Assembly (NCBI GenBank): GCA_017654735.1
Contig: JADPYG010000007.1
Coordinates: forward strand, 186,001 to 250,000
From: Vishniacozyma victoriae
Lineage: Eukaryota > Basidiomycota > Tremellomycetes > Tremellales > Bulleribasidiaceae
DNA: 64,000 nt
Direction of reading: 5' to 3'
Shown here piece after piece: positions 1 to 11,768 of the stretch. Every line of letters begins with the position of its first letter. Position 1 is the stretch's first letter. The position numbers and the translations under genes are program-made. Below the pieces are notes generated by a model. It saw nothing but the letters and a program-made list of their open reading frames with translations, ran no database searches and was not told the DNA's origin.

Positions 1-894
1 CGTGCAGCGATCTGGCGAGTCATGCGGAGCTTTGAAAAGCACAACATCCCCATCACTTTTTACGCTGTAGCTCGGGCATTCGAAAGACATCCGGCCGTAG
101 CTAGATATGCGGAGGAGCATGGTCACGAAGTCGCAAGCCATTGTTATAAGGTGAGCACTTGACCGGGACTTTCTTTTCAGTGCTGACTCGTACAGTGGAA
201 AGCGTATAGCGGGATGTCGGATGAGGAAGAAGAGGGCTATATCCGAAAAGCGGTCGAGGCATTCAAGACACTGTCTCCTTCGGGCAAAGTTCCAGTAGGC
301 GTAAGTCATTTATCGGAAGACAATTGAACGATAACTGATCCTGTAGTGGTATTACGGTCGACCCTCTGAGCGGTCGGCGCCTTTGGTCGCCAAAGTGTAT
401 CGGGAATTGGGACACGAGCTTCTGTATTGGGCCGACACCTACGCCGATGATTTACCATACTGGACCGTCAAACCTGGGGGCAGTAAAGATGAGGGCTTGG
501 TGATGATGCCCTATACCCTGGACTGCGTGAGTCGAGGTGACCCGTTGAGGTTTATGTGCTGACAAAAGTAGAATGATTTCAAGTTCTGGCAGGGACAGGT
601 CGGCTCGGATGATGCATTTGCCCAGCACTGCATTAACGCTTTCGAGTAAGCCACACGACCGTCTTCGAAGAATCCAGCTCATCATCTAGTGTCATTAGGG
701 AGGAAGGACTGGAAGGCAAACCTGCGTATATCACTGTTGCCCTCCACACTCGATGGATCGGTCGACCAGGGCGTTTTGTAGCACTGAAGAGAATCATCGA
801 GCATTTCACGGCCCACAACGATGTTTGGTTTGCGACTAGGGAACAGATCGCTCGCCATTGGGCAGAGACCCATCCATACAAGCCTAAGCAGTGA
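1..894 (+). CDS. PuuE/allantoinase-like NodB-fold (polysaccharide deacetylase superfamily) protein, 3' part
   Basis: The gene enters from the left edge, so the start is missing; about 235 codons are visible. Four introns are seen at 151-195, 301-346, 527-571 and 646-689, all GT-AG. The spliced protein contains NITFYAV-like and EVASHCYKW segments, then GWYYGRPSERSAPLV, YADDLPYW, MMPYTLDCNDFKFW and ALHTRWIGRPGRFVAL. This order matches the PuuE / S. pombe Cda1 branch of the NodB fold rather than classic chitin deacetylases. Known bacterial PuuE is a metal-free allantoinase of purine breakdown; the fungal Cda1 branch is usually labelled chitin deacetylase, so the substrate here is open. It converges on the next gene with only 38 bp between stop codons. 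A Dal5-type ureide/anion permease lies 9 kb away, which fits nitrogen scavenging (inference). The family call is firm, the reaction is not. Confidence 0.8.
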
Positions 895-932
895 AAGGGT
901 GTATGCAACAATGCATATAAATATACGTAGAT

Positions 933-3672
933 CTAGAGCATGTTCGGAGTAGCGACCGCTGGCGAGAACATAGCGAGATCCCAAAGAGAATCCGCGAATG
1001 GGTTGGTGGGAGCGGCGAGGCCGTCGTTTGCTCCCAAGCCTAACTCCTTGAGGAATGATGTGTAGTCTTCCGCCGTTTCCGGAGCTATCGATTAGCCACC
1101 AAGTGACCCCAATTTGCACAAGAATGTCACTCACCAAGATTACTCGTGGCTTGCGCCGAAGCCGCCTGCCAATCCTTCGGTGCGGCATGGAGGCTAGGCG
1201 ATGACTCCGCTCCATACGCTCCAATCTTATCCATACATGCGCTTGACAACTCCTCAAAGACGTCGTGTAAGGCAGCTGAAGACGTGTCTGATTGGGAATA
1301 CGCGAACAATGTCGCGGACGCGGCCTTGACTGCTAAAAAGACTTCACGAAGTGGGAGAATACCGGGGTTCCGGAATAAGGCGTAAAGCAAGGCGAGTCCG
1401 CAGATAAAGGTGGAGTGCACCGACGTACTCGATGTAGGCTGACCATACTGATGCGTCTTCTTTCTGAATCTTAGCCTAGTCTGGGCTCGGGACTCACTGT
1501 AGCTCGCATCCCTTAGCGGCGTTCTTGGCCAATAGTACCAGATGATCTCTGGACGTTTCTCCGCTTCCAGTGCACATTGGTCGCAATAGGTGGAGTCGCG
1601 CTTCTATACCACGAAGTTGGAACCAGTCTTTAGAACAGCAGGGAAACCCATCTCGATCAGTATTCGAGGCTTCCGCAGGAATGTCTGCTTCCCATTGGTC
1701 GAGCAGGACGAGAAGAGGTTGGGACGACGCCTGGGCCTGGACTCGATCTCGTCCAGCCACAGTGTAGAATGTTCTCTGTATCTGACTTTCCAGTCGTTTC
1801 AGCCCGATGTAGTGGACCGCCGATACCATGCTTTGGGCCCGCATTTCCGATAAGGGTAGGTTCAGCGGCTCGACTAGGACATTTGGGAGCGAGACGTCGA
1901 TGTCGTCGTCGGAGATTCCAGGAGGTCTACCGAGCGTCATACTCATCATGCGATCCAGTACATAACTGGTATGAGCACAGTATAAACGGGACCTGTTCGG
2001 CTTACCATGTCCAAAAGATCCTCTTGCGAAGCTCAGATTGGTAGACGTCCGTTGTTCGACCTTGTACCGATGGGACTTCTCGATGTAGACCCAGGCTGAC
2101 GCAACTTCCATCAACCGAGCTCAAGGATAGATTACTCACAGTCTCATAGTCACACCCGATATGAACCAGACCGAGGGTCCCCGCGAATCCCGCAAAGAAT
2201 ACATAGCGAGCAGAAGCAGACCTTGGGGTCAGATTGGCAGTATCGCCCAGGACTCACCTTGTACATTGACGAGATTATGTAGCTGAACAATCACCGGCAG
2301 AAATGGTTGCGCCAAGGCATGATATTCCTCCGGTCGTAACACGCCTGCCAGCTGATCATTCTTGCAAAGATGAGCTCCGATAGCGAGGACCATGAGAACG
2401 AAGAATGCCGCAATGGATGCCTCTTCATTGAGTCTTCGGTCGATGGCTATCGCAAGCAGCAGACCCTCCCGAGCCTGCCAGTGTCGGTCAAAAGTCACCC
2501 AATCGAGAAATGGATACTGGGAAATCAGCCAGGGACTAGGAGCCGTCTTTGAGCTTACGCGGGAATGGAGATGTTGATAAACAGTAAGCAGGATATGTCT
2601 AGCCACCTCATTGGACAGTTGTCGCTGCAGACTTGCGCGCAGAATGTGACGATCCGTCGGTGAAGGTGATCGATTACGAGGTCGCTTGTTGGCTTGTCGT
2701 CGACCTCTGCTTGTTCCCCTTGGTTCCCTCATTCCCTGCGTGATCACATCGGACCAGAACGATCCGGAGGACTCTCCAACGTAGTGAGGCTCGGCAGCGG
2801 CCTCTAGTGTCACCATTGCCATACCTGTGGCTATTTCGCGTCGTGTCCGCACCCCGGGTGAAGTACCACGAAGCGATGGATTCTGATTCGTAGCCGTTAT
2901 ATTCACCGAAGGTGCAGTCTGGTAAGTGGAAGCTTGGTTGAATTGATTACTGCACTCCTGTCCACGCATCTGCCCAGAGAGCGAATGAAGGGAATTGAAA
3001 TCCAGATCCTCTGTTTGAGGGGGTAACCAGGACGACCAGTCGACTTCGGATCCTTGCTGAGCGTCCGGCAGAGACAATGCAGCGACGCCCGATGATGGTC
3101 CCGACCCTGCTCCTGGCATCAAGATGAAGGAGTCGCTCTGGAACGTCCATGGGTCTGGAGGCCTATTTTGGGCGTGCTCGAAGTATGTGGTCACAGGCGA
3201 CCGGTTGGGAGAGGTTGATGACATCGCCGAACGTTCAGACTCGTCACGCGGTCTGTTAGAAGTTCAGCGAGAAGTCATATGAGAGGTGATGACCATACTG
3301 AGATAATCTTGCTCGCTTGGCCGATTCATCCCGCTGGGCGAGAAGGCATTCCTTTCCGCTGTCCCGACAATTTTGCTATTACTTAGCCTTTGCGGTCCTA
3401 GCGAGCTTACACATATCTGGATGGATTAGCTGAGGCAAGGATTCATGTTTGAACATACCGCATTGTCCTCCGAAGCAGCGTTCTCATCCCAACGACATCT
3501 CTAATGGATCAACGAGTAGCCTAGAACCGGATTGACCGAGACGGGTTCGTACCTGTTTTCGTACGCGACACCGTTCACAAGCCTGTGTAGCATACGTGTT
3601 TCGTCGTGCTCTCCGCCTGACGCCATTTCTAGACGGACCAGGACTGCTAGCATCTTGGCTCTCGAGACTCAT
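933..3672 (-). CDS. Zn2Cys6 fungal transcription factor
   Basis: The N-terminus carries a binuclear zinc cluster read across four exons: ACERCRVRKQ, then RCRWDENAASEDNA, then a two-codon exon Ile-Cys, then QNCRDSGKEC. The spacing is C-x2-C-x6-C-x12-C-x2-C-x6-C, the family rule. Introns in this part are 3501-3552, 3417-3458 and 3376-3410. A Ser/Pro/Gln-rich linker follows, then a basic patch, then the helical fungal_trans middle region (for example WLISQYPFLDWVTFDRHWQAREG and a Leu-rich C-terminal part), ending in an acidic/aromatic tail before the TAG at 933-935. The ATG at 3672 was chosen because it is the first in frame before the cluster. It would be a nuclear DNA-binding regulator; targets are unknown but it sits between the PuuE-like gene and the OYE/amidase pair. 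The last exon was joined through a 50-nt intron just before residue LGE. Confidence 0.85.
3411..3416 (-). other. predicted 6-nt micro-exon (Ile-Cys) of the Zn2Cys6 regulator
   Basis: On the minus strand these six bases read ATATGT, codons for Ile-Cys. They lie between a 42-nt intron (3417-3458, GTATG donor, CTAAT branch-like element, CAG acceptor) and a 35-nt intron (3376-3410, GTAAG donor, TAG acceptor). Including them keeps the frame and supplies the fourth zinc-ligand cysteine; skipping them would keep the frame but leave only five cysteines. This is a splice prediction from sequence alone. Confidence 0.6.
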
Positions 3673-3837
3673 CGGAATTGGACGGTTGGTTGCGGTTGAA
3701 CCACATTTAGAACAAGAATGTATAGCTGATCGGGACCAAATTCAGGCCGGAACGCAAAGATAAGGATTTGACGAATCAGTCGCGCCGCTAGCTTTACCGC
3801 ATCACCCTGAATCATAACATGCATCTATGTCATACTT

Positions 3838-5327
3838 CTAAGCTAATTGACCCTTCAAATGGTCGTCGCGGCCTGATATATCACGAGAGTGATGTACGGT
3901 GTATCCCACTTCGTTATCCGGAAATGGTCCGTAGAACCTGCTGCGGTCCCAGCGATACAAGGGTTCTCCACTCTTCAGCCGTTGTACCAGATCAGGATTG
4001 GAGCTGGTGATCAGCCAAGATCCGGACGATGGATTGCGTGACTTACATGAAATACCGCCCAAAAGCAACGAGGTCACTCGTACCGCTCTCGATCGCTTTG
4101 GCGAAGTTGTCGGGGCCGTATCCTCCAGCCGACAGCAGTGGGGTAGATCCCAGGATCTCCTTGAAGGGCTTCAAAGAGACGTCCTGTCCAACAGACATTC
4201 CACCAAGTATTGCTTCTTTCTCGCTGGCACTCTTGAATTCATCGAAACGAGGCTCGATAAGATGCCTGGGATTCAGCTATGTATATCACACGCATCATAG
4301 CCAATGACTCACACGTATGCAACATTCCGTCTCGACAGCTCTGAACAAAGATACAGCCATTGTTCCATCCTATCCTCGCCGTTGGTCTCGTTGAAAAGGC
4401 CGAATGGGCTCAGACGAACTCCTAGTCGGCCAGCCCCAATTGCAGCACACAGCTTGTCGACTGTCTCGAGTGTGAAGGCACATCGTTTAGATACTGATCC
4501 CCCATATGCGTCGGTCCGGCAATTGACTATTCATGGTTCAGCTCTTTTACGACGACTTAGAACGCGTTCCACGTACCGTTACTGTGATGAAATTGGTCGA
4601 AGAGGTATCTAGTAATCAGCTGGGCAATTCAAGAGGAGCGTCGTACTTACCCATTTCCCGCATGAATCTCAACACCGTCACAGCCTGCACCTAACGCGTT
4701 CCTAGCGGCTTTGACAAAGTCATCTTGAGTAGCCACGATCTCATCCAGTGACATCGCTTTCGGCGTCTCGAATGGTAGCTGCGGACATGTAGACCACATG
4801 AGCGATCCACTCATACCGATGGCGCTACTCGATTCCGGAAGTTGACCAGCGACTGAAGAATGGGTGTTTCGACCCTGGTGCCATAGTTGGGCGAAGAAGA
4901 AGCCACCCTGTTCATGAACCGCTTCAACAATGGGTCTCCAAGATTCAGACTGCTCAGTAGTGAACCAGCCGGGTATACCTGGGAGCCCAGACGCTCGCTG
5001 CGATACCGGCCTAGATTATCAGCCGATTTCCCGCCAAGTGTCACCTACCCAGCCTCGGCGATGATCAATCCTCCTCGAGACGCTCTCTCACTGTTGCCAT
5101 ATTAGCTCTGATCTTGGCTTGTCACCGTATACATACGCATAGTATTGCTTCATCAACTCATTGGCGACCCATGTTGATGGTTCTAGCGCCGATCGGCTAG
5201 CTCGGCCACGTGTTCTGACATTAGGCTTGCGGGCTGATTTAGTGACTTACAGTGGTGCCATCACGACCCTGTGTCCAAGTGTTGTTTCGCCAATCTGACA
5301 TGGGGACCAAGCTGAAATGACTGTCAT
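3838..5327 (-). CDS. Old Yellow Enzyme family NADH:flavin oxidoreductase
   Basis: An FMN-dependent TIM-barrel ene-reductase of the OYE/NemA family, rebuilt from many small exons. It opens MTVISAWSPCQIGETTLG, followed by HRVVMAPLTRGRA, the family's N-terminal flavin loop. Then come LIIAEAGPVS, GLPGIPGWFTTEQ, FFFAQLWHQGR, AAR..GCDGVEIHAGNGYLFDQF and TDAYGGS, and near the end LVAFGRYF, ITSSNPDLVQRLKSGEPL and a DRSRFYGP motif, all in the expected order. HxGNGYLxDQF marks the barrel strand that carries the phosphate-side residues. The ATG at 5327 is the nearest in frame upstream of the first motif. It would reduce activated double bonds with NAD(P)H in the cytosol; the native substrate cannot be told. 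It is divergent from the amidase with a shared 210-bp spacer, suggesting common control. The exact exon ends in the middle third (4290-4660) are less certain. Confidence 0.82.
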
Positions 5328-5537
5328 ATCGATATAGGTTGATGTTGAGACTGTGCAGATGAGCGTCGAATCTCCATATACGTAACCATATTCTTATCAT
5401 GAACAGGACGGAGCCGAAGAGAGGCTGCAATCTGGTACGAAGATAACGTTTCCGAAAATTCGGAACGAGATAAACATGGCATATATACTATACCATTACA
5501 CCGGTCTGGAGCTTTCTGAGAAGCAGACTCAATCACT
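5328..5537. promoter_or_regulatory. shared intergenic promoter region, OYE (-) and amidase (+)
   Basis: The two start codons at 5327 and 5538 face away from each other over 210 bp. This space must hold both core promoters. I see no strong TATA box or palindrome. The role is inferred from layout only. Confidence 0.5.
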
Positions 5538-6989
5538 ATGGTCAAGGAAATCCCACTTTACAAATTATCAGCGACCGAGGTTGTGAACCTGACTCGGACT
5601 GGAGCAATCACGGTAGAAGAATAGTGAGTGGTTCAAAGTCTTCTGTGCTGATGATAGTGCCAAAGCTCTGATCGCTCGGGTACAAGAGCGTGATTCAGTG
5701 GTACAAGGCTGGTCGTACTTCAACCCCGATGTCATTCTATCTTCTGCCAGGGCTCTCGACGCCACACCCGCCGACCAGCGAGGTGCCCTCCATGGGGTAG
5801 CCGTAGGGGTCAAGGACGTCATCTACACCAAGGACATGCCAACTTCTCACTTCTCCCCTATCTATCAGGGTGATCATCCCGAAGTGGACGCGGCTGTCGT
5901 CTTGACACTCCGTTCCCAAGGCGCTTTGATATTTGGTAAGACACACACAACCGAATTTGCAACGTGAGCCGATCATGTCCTGAACGATCAATATGTTTGC
6001 TTATGATAGATGTCAAAAAGGACCGCCTACTACAAACCCGCATGACGAGACACGAAGCGCCGGGGGAAGCTCCTCGGGATCGGGTGCCGTTGTGGCCGAC
6101 TTCCAAGTTCCAATATCACTTGGTACCCAGACTGGTGGAAGTACTATTCGACCTGCGTCATACAACGGGGTATTCGCTCTAAAACCGACTTGGAACGCTA
6201 TTTCTCGTGAAGGACTCAAGATGTGTACGTTACCCCTCCACGTCATGCTCGATACTGATAACAGACTCGATAACATGTGACACCGTCGGACTTCTGGCTC
6301 GCAGCGCAGCGGATCTCGAGCTCCTCTCCGATGTGTTCCGGCTCGTGGACGATGAAGCACCATCCACTCAACCACTTGCGCTCGATCAATGCACTTTCGG
6401 CTTCGTCAAGACTTATGTATGGCCAAAAGCGACTCCAGCTGTACAAGACGTATGGGAGAATGCAAAGCAAAAGTTAGTGGACGCGGGCGCCAAGGTCGAA
6501 GAAGTGGAACTGCCTGAAGACTTCGATCACCTAGGCACATGGCATCGTAACATCCTTCATATGGAGGGTCAGTCGTCCTTCTTAGGCGACTATCTGAAAA
6601 CACCCAACCAGCTGGATCCGTGGGTCAAGAAACATGTCGAGAATGATACCAGTACAACTCGTCGAGAGCAGCTCGACTCGTATGACAACATCGCTAGACT
6701 CCGGCCGGTAATCGATTCGATCGCATCCAAGTATACGGTCCTAATCACACCCAGCGTCACGGACGAAGCGCCGATCCTCGAAGAGCCTTTACGATTCACC
6801 GGAGATGCATCTTTCAATCTCATGTGGACGGTACTTCACACTCCGGTTCTAAACGTCCCGGGCTTCTTCGGCCCCAACGGTTTGCCGATCGGGCTGTCGC
6901 TAGTAGCCGGCAGATATCGTGACCAGCATCTTCTACGCTGCGGGAAAGCTGTCGCCGAGGTCTTTGCCGAGAGTGGGAGTGGACCGTAG
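5538..6989 (+). CDS. amidase signature family hydrolase
   Basis: A Ser-Ser-Lys amidase. The start MVKEIPLYKL is at the first ATG. Visible family features in order: LHGVAVGVKDVI with the catalytic Lys, DAAVVLTLRSQGALIFGKTHTTEFA, the Gly/Ser loop GGSSSGSGAVVA at about 6062-6100, the nucleophile loop SLGTQTGGSTIRPASYNGVF, the KPTWNAISREGLK segment and TCDTVGLLARSAADLELL. The C-terminal PGFFGPNGLPIGLSLVAGRY is also typical. Introns are short (for example 5625-5658 inside the Glu-Glu-Tyr-Ala region and one splitting the FATC codon near 5964). Length, about 440 residues, is normal for the shorter amidases. It hydrolyses a carboxamide to acid and ammonia; substrate unknown. Its divergent pairing with a flavin ene-reductase suggests joint use of one compound class. 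Confidence 0.9.
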
Positions 6990-7504
6990 AATAGCAATCA
7001 TGCATGTGTAACTGGACCCTCGACTAAGTGAACTGTTATTCTAAGTTGAGCCAAGGATCGTGAGATAAAAGATCAAGTCACCTAGACACCAGGTCACTCT
7101 CCCAAAAATTGCTTGCGTCCCAGTACCAGCTTCGGGTGGGCCGAGTATAAGCGACGAGCCGCTCAATACCGTCCCGTTAGCTACCAGTACCTCCGCGTTC
7201 CGTCAGGAGACAGAAGTGTCCCATTTCTCAGACGAGTGAGAACCGCTGAATTGCCGCGCGGACTTTCTCAGGCTGGACCATAATTCCGGGACATCCGCCA
7301 AATCCAGCCACTTCTTGAAAACGTACTCCTTCATTAGATCCCGCCAGATCCCAGTGATGCAGATCAGGAACTCCGTGGAGGCCCTCGCGGACTCGTTGAT
7401 GGGTCTCCAGACAGAAATAAGGCTATTTGAACTTGTATAAGTAGATTGAAAGATCTGCATCTTTGGGCACTCACAACGAACCGTCTATCAACGCCTACTT
7501 CAAT
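6990..7504. other. intergenic, amidase to inositol-type transporter
   Basis: 515 bp without a convincing coding signal on either strand. A TATA-like TATAAG lies at 7436-7441, 64 nt before the ATG of the next gene, and could serve its core promoter. Confidence 0.4.
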
Positions 7505-9414
7505 ATGGAGAAGAACGAAATTACACCAAGCCTCCGCTTGGAAGCTCACCAAACCTCATCCGACTTTGACAAAGCCGATATCACCCATATCGAGACCGGT
7601 AGAGTCGGCGTCTCGGCCTTAGAGGATGAGACTCTCATGTCTGGTGAAAGCCAGGAACGCGTAAGCTGTCGAAACTTCCGCCCTCGAGGCACGATTAGCT
7701 GATATTGTAGCTCACTTTGTTTGTTGTCTTCCTATCCTTTGTTGCCGCTGTCTCTGGTTTCTGCTTTGGTTACGACACTGGAGTCATCTCGGCCTCACTC
7801 GTATCAATCAAGGATGACTTTGGACACATCTTGTCCAACGTCGAGAAGGAATGGATATCCAGTGCCACTTCCTTTGGTGCATTGATTGGGTACGCGCCTC
7901 CTCTTTGCAGTCGCCCACCATATGCTGATGTGTCAGTGCTCTATCCTCCGGTGCATTGGCCGACAAGATAGGTCGAAAATGGGTTCTCGCTTATGGCGAT
8001 CTATGGTTTACAGTTGGTGCCATCATCATCTGCTCGTCATTCTCGGTCGCACAGATGATTGTGGGTCGATTTGTCCTGGGTTTAGGTGAGTCTGCATACT
8101 CGACATCACCCGTGACGATTCTGATAGAACAGGTGTGGGAACCGCTGCGGCCATCGCACCCGTGTACATCGGTGAACTTGCTCCAACTCGATTCCGAGGC
8201 GCAATGGTGACTATCCAATCTATCGCTATCACTGGAGGTCAATTTATCGCCTACTGCATCGGTATACCTCTCACTGGTCACCACGGATGGCGAATCCAGT
8301 TTGCCATCGGTGTCATACCAGCTGTCATTCAGGGCGCCGCCATGTGAGCTAGCATCTAGCAATTGTCATCAAAAGCTGATCTCTCAGTCACTGGCTACCT
8401 GAGTCCCCTCGATACGACCTACTACGAGGCCGAAGGGAAGCTGCGCAAAAGACCATCGAAAGCACTTACTCGTCAATGTCGACCGAATACGTAGCCGTCA
8501 AATTCGCTGCACTAGAAGAGGTCGTGGCTGTATCAGCAGCTTTCCAAAAGAAATACAACGCCACGGCAAGACTAAAGCTGGTCCTGACCGAGGGTAAATA
8601 CCGAAAACCAGCCATCACTGCGCTCGGTATTGGAATCTTTCAGCAGCTTTGTGGTTTCAACTCCCTCAGTAAGTCATATCTCCCTGCAGCGATGCTCAAT
8701 TCGTAGGCTGACGTTTCAGTGTACTACTCCGCGACGATGTTCTCTTTGGCCGGCTTTGACAACCCCACCGCCACTGGTTTGATCGTCAGTGGAACCAACT
8801 GGGCGTTCACTATTCTTGCCATGTTTATCCTGGATCGAGTCGGAAAGAGAAGAATCTTGTTGGTCACCTACCCCGGTATGATCGCTGGTCTCGCCCTCGC
8901 CGCTGTCGCATTCTGGAAGATGACCGAGAACACCGGTGGCCGATTGATAGAAGGAGCTTCATATCCACTCCAGTGGTCTAACATGATGCTGGGAATGATG
9001 GTCGTCTTTATCGCCTTCTACGCAACTGGATCGGGAAATATTACTTGGACCACTTCGGAGCTTTTCCCGCTGGAGATGCGAGGTCTGGGTGCTGCCATTC
9101 TCGCTGGAGGTGTCTGGGCCGCCAATATCGTCATTTCCGCTACTTTCTTGACCCTCATGAACGCCATTGGCCCCACTGCGACATTCGGATTGTACGCCGG
9201 AATCTGTCTTGTGAGTTGCACAACAGCATTAGTGTTGGCAAAGCTGATGATTTAGGCGGGACTGATTTTCATCTTCTACTGCTACCCCGAGCCATCGGGA
9301 CTTTCACTCGAAGAGATCTCGGTGGTGTACCAATACGGCTTTGGTGTCGCAAAGTCAAGGGAGATCAGAGCTGCGCACAAGGCTGCAGTTGCAAGTCAAA
9401 GGGACATCGTCTAG
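7505..9414 (+). CDS. MFS sugar transporter, myo-inositol (ITR) type
   Basis: A 12-helix sugar porter. The first exon encodes an acidic hydrophilic N-terminus starting [10 protein letters not shown]; the helices begin with [22 protein letters not shown], the sugar-porter family helix 1 with GYDTG. Family motifs follow: DKIGRKW after helix 2, [44 protein letters not shown] closing the first half, [23 protein letters not shown] in helix 7, DRVGKRR, and [12 protein letters not shown] after helix 12. The helix 7 wording and the ending [18 protein letters not shown] resemble fungal inositol transporters more than hexose ones. Six introns are visible. Tremellales carry many such ITR paralogues. Plasma membrane location is expected. 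Substrate is an inference by family likeness. An upstream in-frame TTG is not used as start because an ATG follows. Confidence 0.87.
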
Positions 9415-9646
9415 GCAGATCGAATATGGGAAATGGGATAGGGGAAAGTAGGTTTGTAAACAGACAAGAAGACATTGGATGCATGGCTATAACCGGCGCA
9501 CTCGCACTCTAGAACAGATGATCCCTCAAATCGCATCATTCACAGGGTGTAGCAGTTTCGGCCGAACAGGAGACCCCACCGGGCCGATATCGGCAGAGGT
9601 CCAAATTTAGCTCTCCACATTTTCACCTTCTGCGTGAAGACTCAAC

Positions 9647-11465
9647 ATGGACATCAAAGCACAGCAGCCCCCAACGAGCGACACACCGCCGTCCAAGGAG
9701 ATTGGGCCAGGTCGTGATGTCGATTCAATCGACCGGGCGATTCATCGAAAAGCTTTGCTGAAGCTCGATTTGATCCTCTTGACAACGGTCACGGTTATAT
9801 ACTTCTTGAACTTCTTGGATAGGTGCGTCCCTGTACATAGGCACAATCGACGTGTACTCACTTTCAGGACAAACATCGGAAATGCCAGACCAGCTGGTCT
9901 ACAGCGTGACCTGGGCCTCACGAATAGGCAGTACTCGATCGCTTTGACGGTCACCTACGTCCCATATATCGTGGCCGAACTCCCCTTAACATTGGCTCTG
10001 AAGAAGATGTATGTCTGATTTATCCTATCAATCCTGCTTGAGCTCACTTGTAGTGGTCCACATATTCTCCTACCAACGCTGGTGGTATCATGGGGAATCG
10101 TCTGCACTTTCCAGGGGTTCGTGCACAACTACTCCGGGCTCTTAGCTGTTCGGTTCTTCCTCGGCCTTACGGAGGGTGCTATCCTGCCGGTGCGCCAGCT
10201 TGCACAACGCGATGACATAGTGCTGATGAGTCAGGGGTCTATTACATACCTCTCGATCTTCTACTGCAGAGCCGAATTAGGGAAACGGGTCGCCATATTC
10301 TTCTCTGCGACCTCCCTAGCTGGCGCCTTTTCGGGTCTTCTAGCGGCTGCGATACTAAACATGGATGGCAAAGGTGGCAAGGCGGGCTGGGCTTGGATCT
10401 TCATTCTGTACGTGATAGCCCCTTTCATTTCCTGGCATGGCTGATGTTTAGGGAGGGCATCGTGACGGTGATTATCGGATCTGCGACCTTCTTCATCCTT
10501 CCGCGAAATCCAGCTACCGCCGGATTCTTATCGGATGCCGAAAGGGAATCTGTTTTGTTGGCGCTGGAGAGGGACCGAGAATACCAGGAAGAGCAGGAGG
10601 ACTTCAGCTGGGGGACTTGCTTGGATGCGCTTCGAGCACCCCACATGTGGTTGATCTTCATTCAGTTCTTCTGTAGTGGAGGTAAGTTTCTCGAAATTCA
10701 ACTACGGGACAAGGCTGAAACACATCAGTCATGTTGTACTCCCTTGCCTTCTTCACACCTAGTACGTTTTACAGAACGAGCTTGAGATATCAGAATCTGA
10801 CAATACAGCCATTGTTCAGGCTATCGGTTATCGAGGGACATCTATCCAGCTACACTCTGTACCGCCCTACGTATGCTCCACGTTCACCTCTTTGGTAGCA
10901 TGTTACATGGGCGATCGTCTCCGTCATCGTGGTACATTTGTCGTCATCGCTGGTTGTGTCAGTATCGCCGGATACGCCATGTACCTCTCTTCTACGAACC
11001 CGAATGTGTTGTACGCCAGTCTATTCCTACAGATCATGGGCGTTTATACAGTGGCACCATTACAATCAACATGGATGCGTAAGTCACTCCTTGATAAGTC
11101 AATTACATAGTGGCTGATGTGATAGCAAATAATCTGGCTCCATACTACAAAAGGGCAACCGGGATCGCTTTGGGTTTTGTCTCCACTAACTCAGGTGGTA
11201 TCCTATCAACGTAAGCACTACGGGTTCATCATAATTCGAGACTGACATACCCAGGTGGCTCTTTCCCACCACAGAAGCTCCACGATATCGCAAGGCCACA
11301 TCCGTCCTAATAGGCTTGGCGTCCGCAATGGTCGTTTTGGCTATCATCAACTCGCTTTACCTACATCGACAGAACCAGGTTCGCGCCAGACTTAGACGCA
11401 ATGGCGATATCATGGACAACAACGTACAAGGTGACAAGAGTATACACTTCAAGTATATTACGTGA
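9647..11465 (+). CDS. MFS permease of the Dal5 (allantoate/anion:cation symporter) type
   Basis: A 12-helix permease with long hydrophilic N-terminus MDIKAQQPPTSDTPP and the family opening LDLILLTTVTVIYFLNFLDR. It continues with TNIGNARPAGLQRDLGL, VPYIVAELPLTLALKK, SWGIVCTFQGFVHNY, VRFFLGLTEGAILPG and SITYLSIFYCRAELGKRVAIF, which is the anion:cation symporter (Dal5/Tna1/Vht1) signature rather than a sugar-porter one. The second half ends NNLAPYYKRATGIALGFVSTNSGGI and TWLFPTTEAPRYRKATS, again typical. About eight short introns. Family members bring in allantoate, ureidosuccinate, nicotinate, pantothenate or biotin; I cannot choose. It lies next to, and in line with, the inositol-type transporter, 232 bp downstream. 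Confidence 0.87.
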
Positions 11466-11768
11466 AGGGTTCATTATTTAGCCGTGAATAGGGTAGCATG
11501 CATTTATAATTGCCTCGCAATATCCTGTGATATCATGCTAGGCCAAGAGGTATACTAGTGGTCCATCGTGGCTCAGTTTCGGCCCACATTCCAAGGACTC
11601 TTGCATGGTCCGAAGTCGACGTGAAAGGGCACATATGCTGGGAGCGCTGTTCAGGCTGACAAGGACATCACATGTCAAAATTGCATAACCTATTGGACCA
11701 GCCGGCCTCTGAACATTACATCATTCACACCGTCCACCTCAGACGTATTCCACTTAAAAGAGGCAGAA

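Noticed and set aside
7463..7504. N-terminal extension of the inositol-type transporter from an upstream TTG
   Set aside because: Fungal nuclear genes start at ATG; the first in-frame ATG is at 7505.
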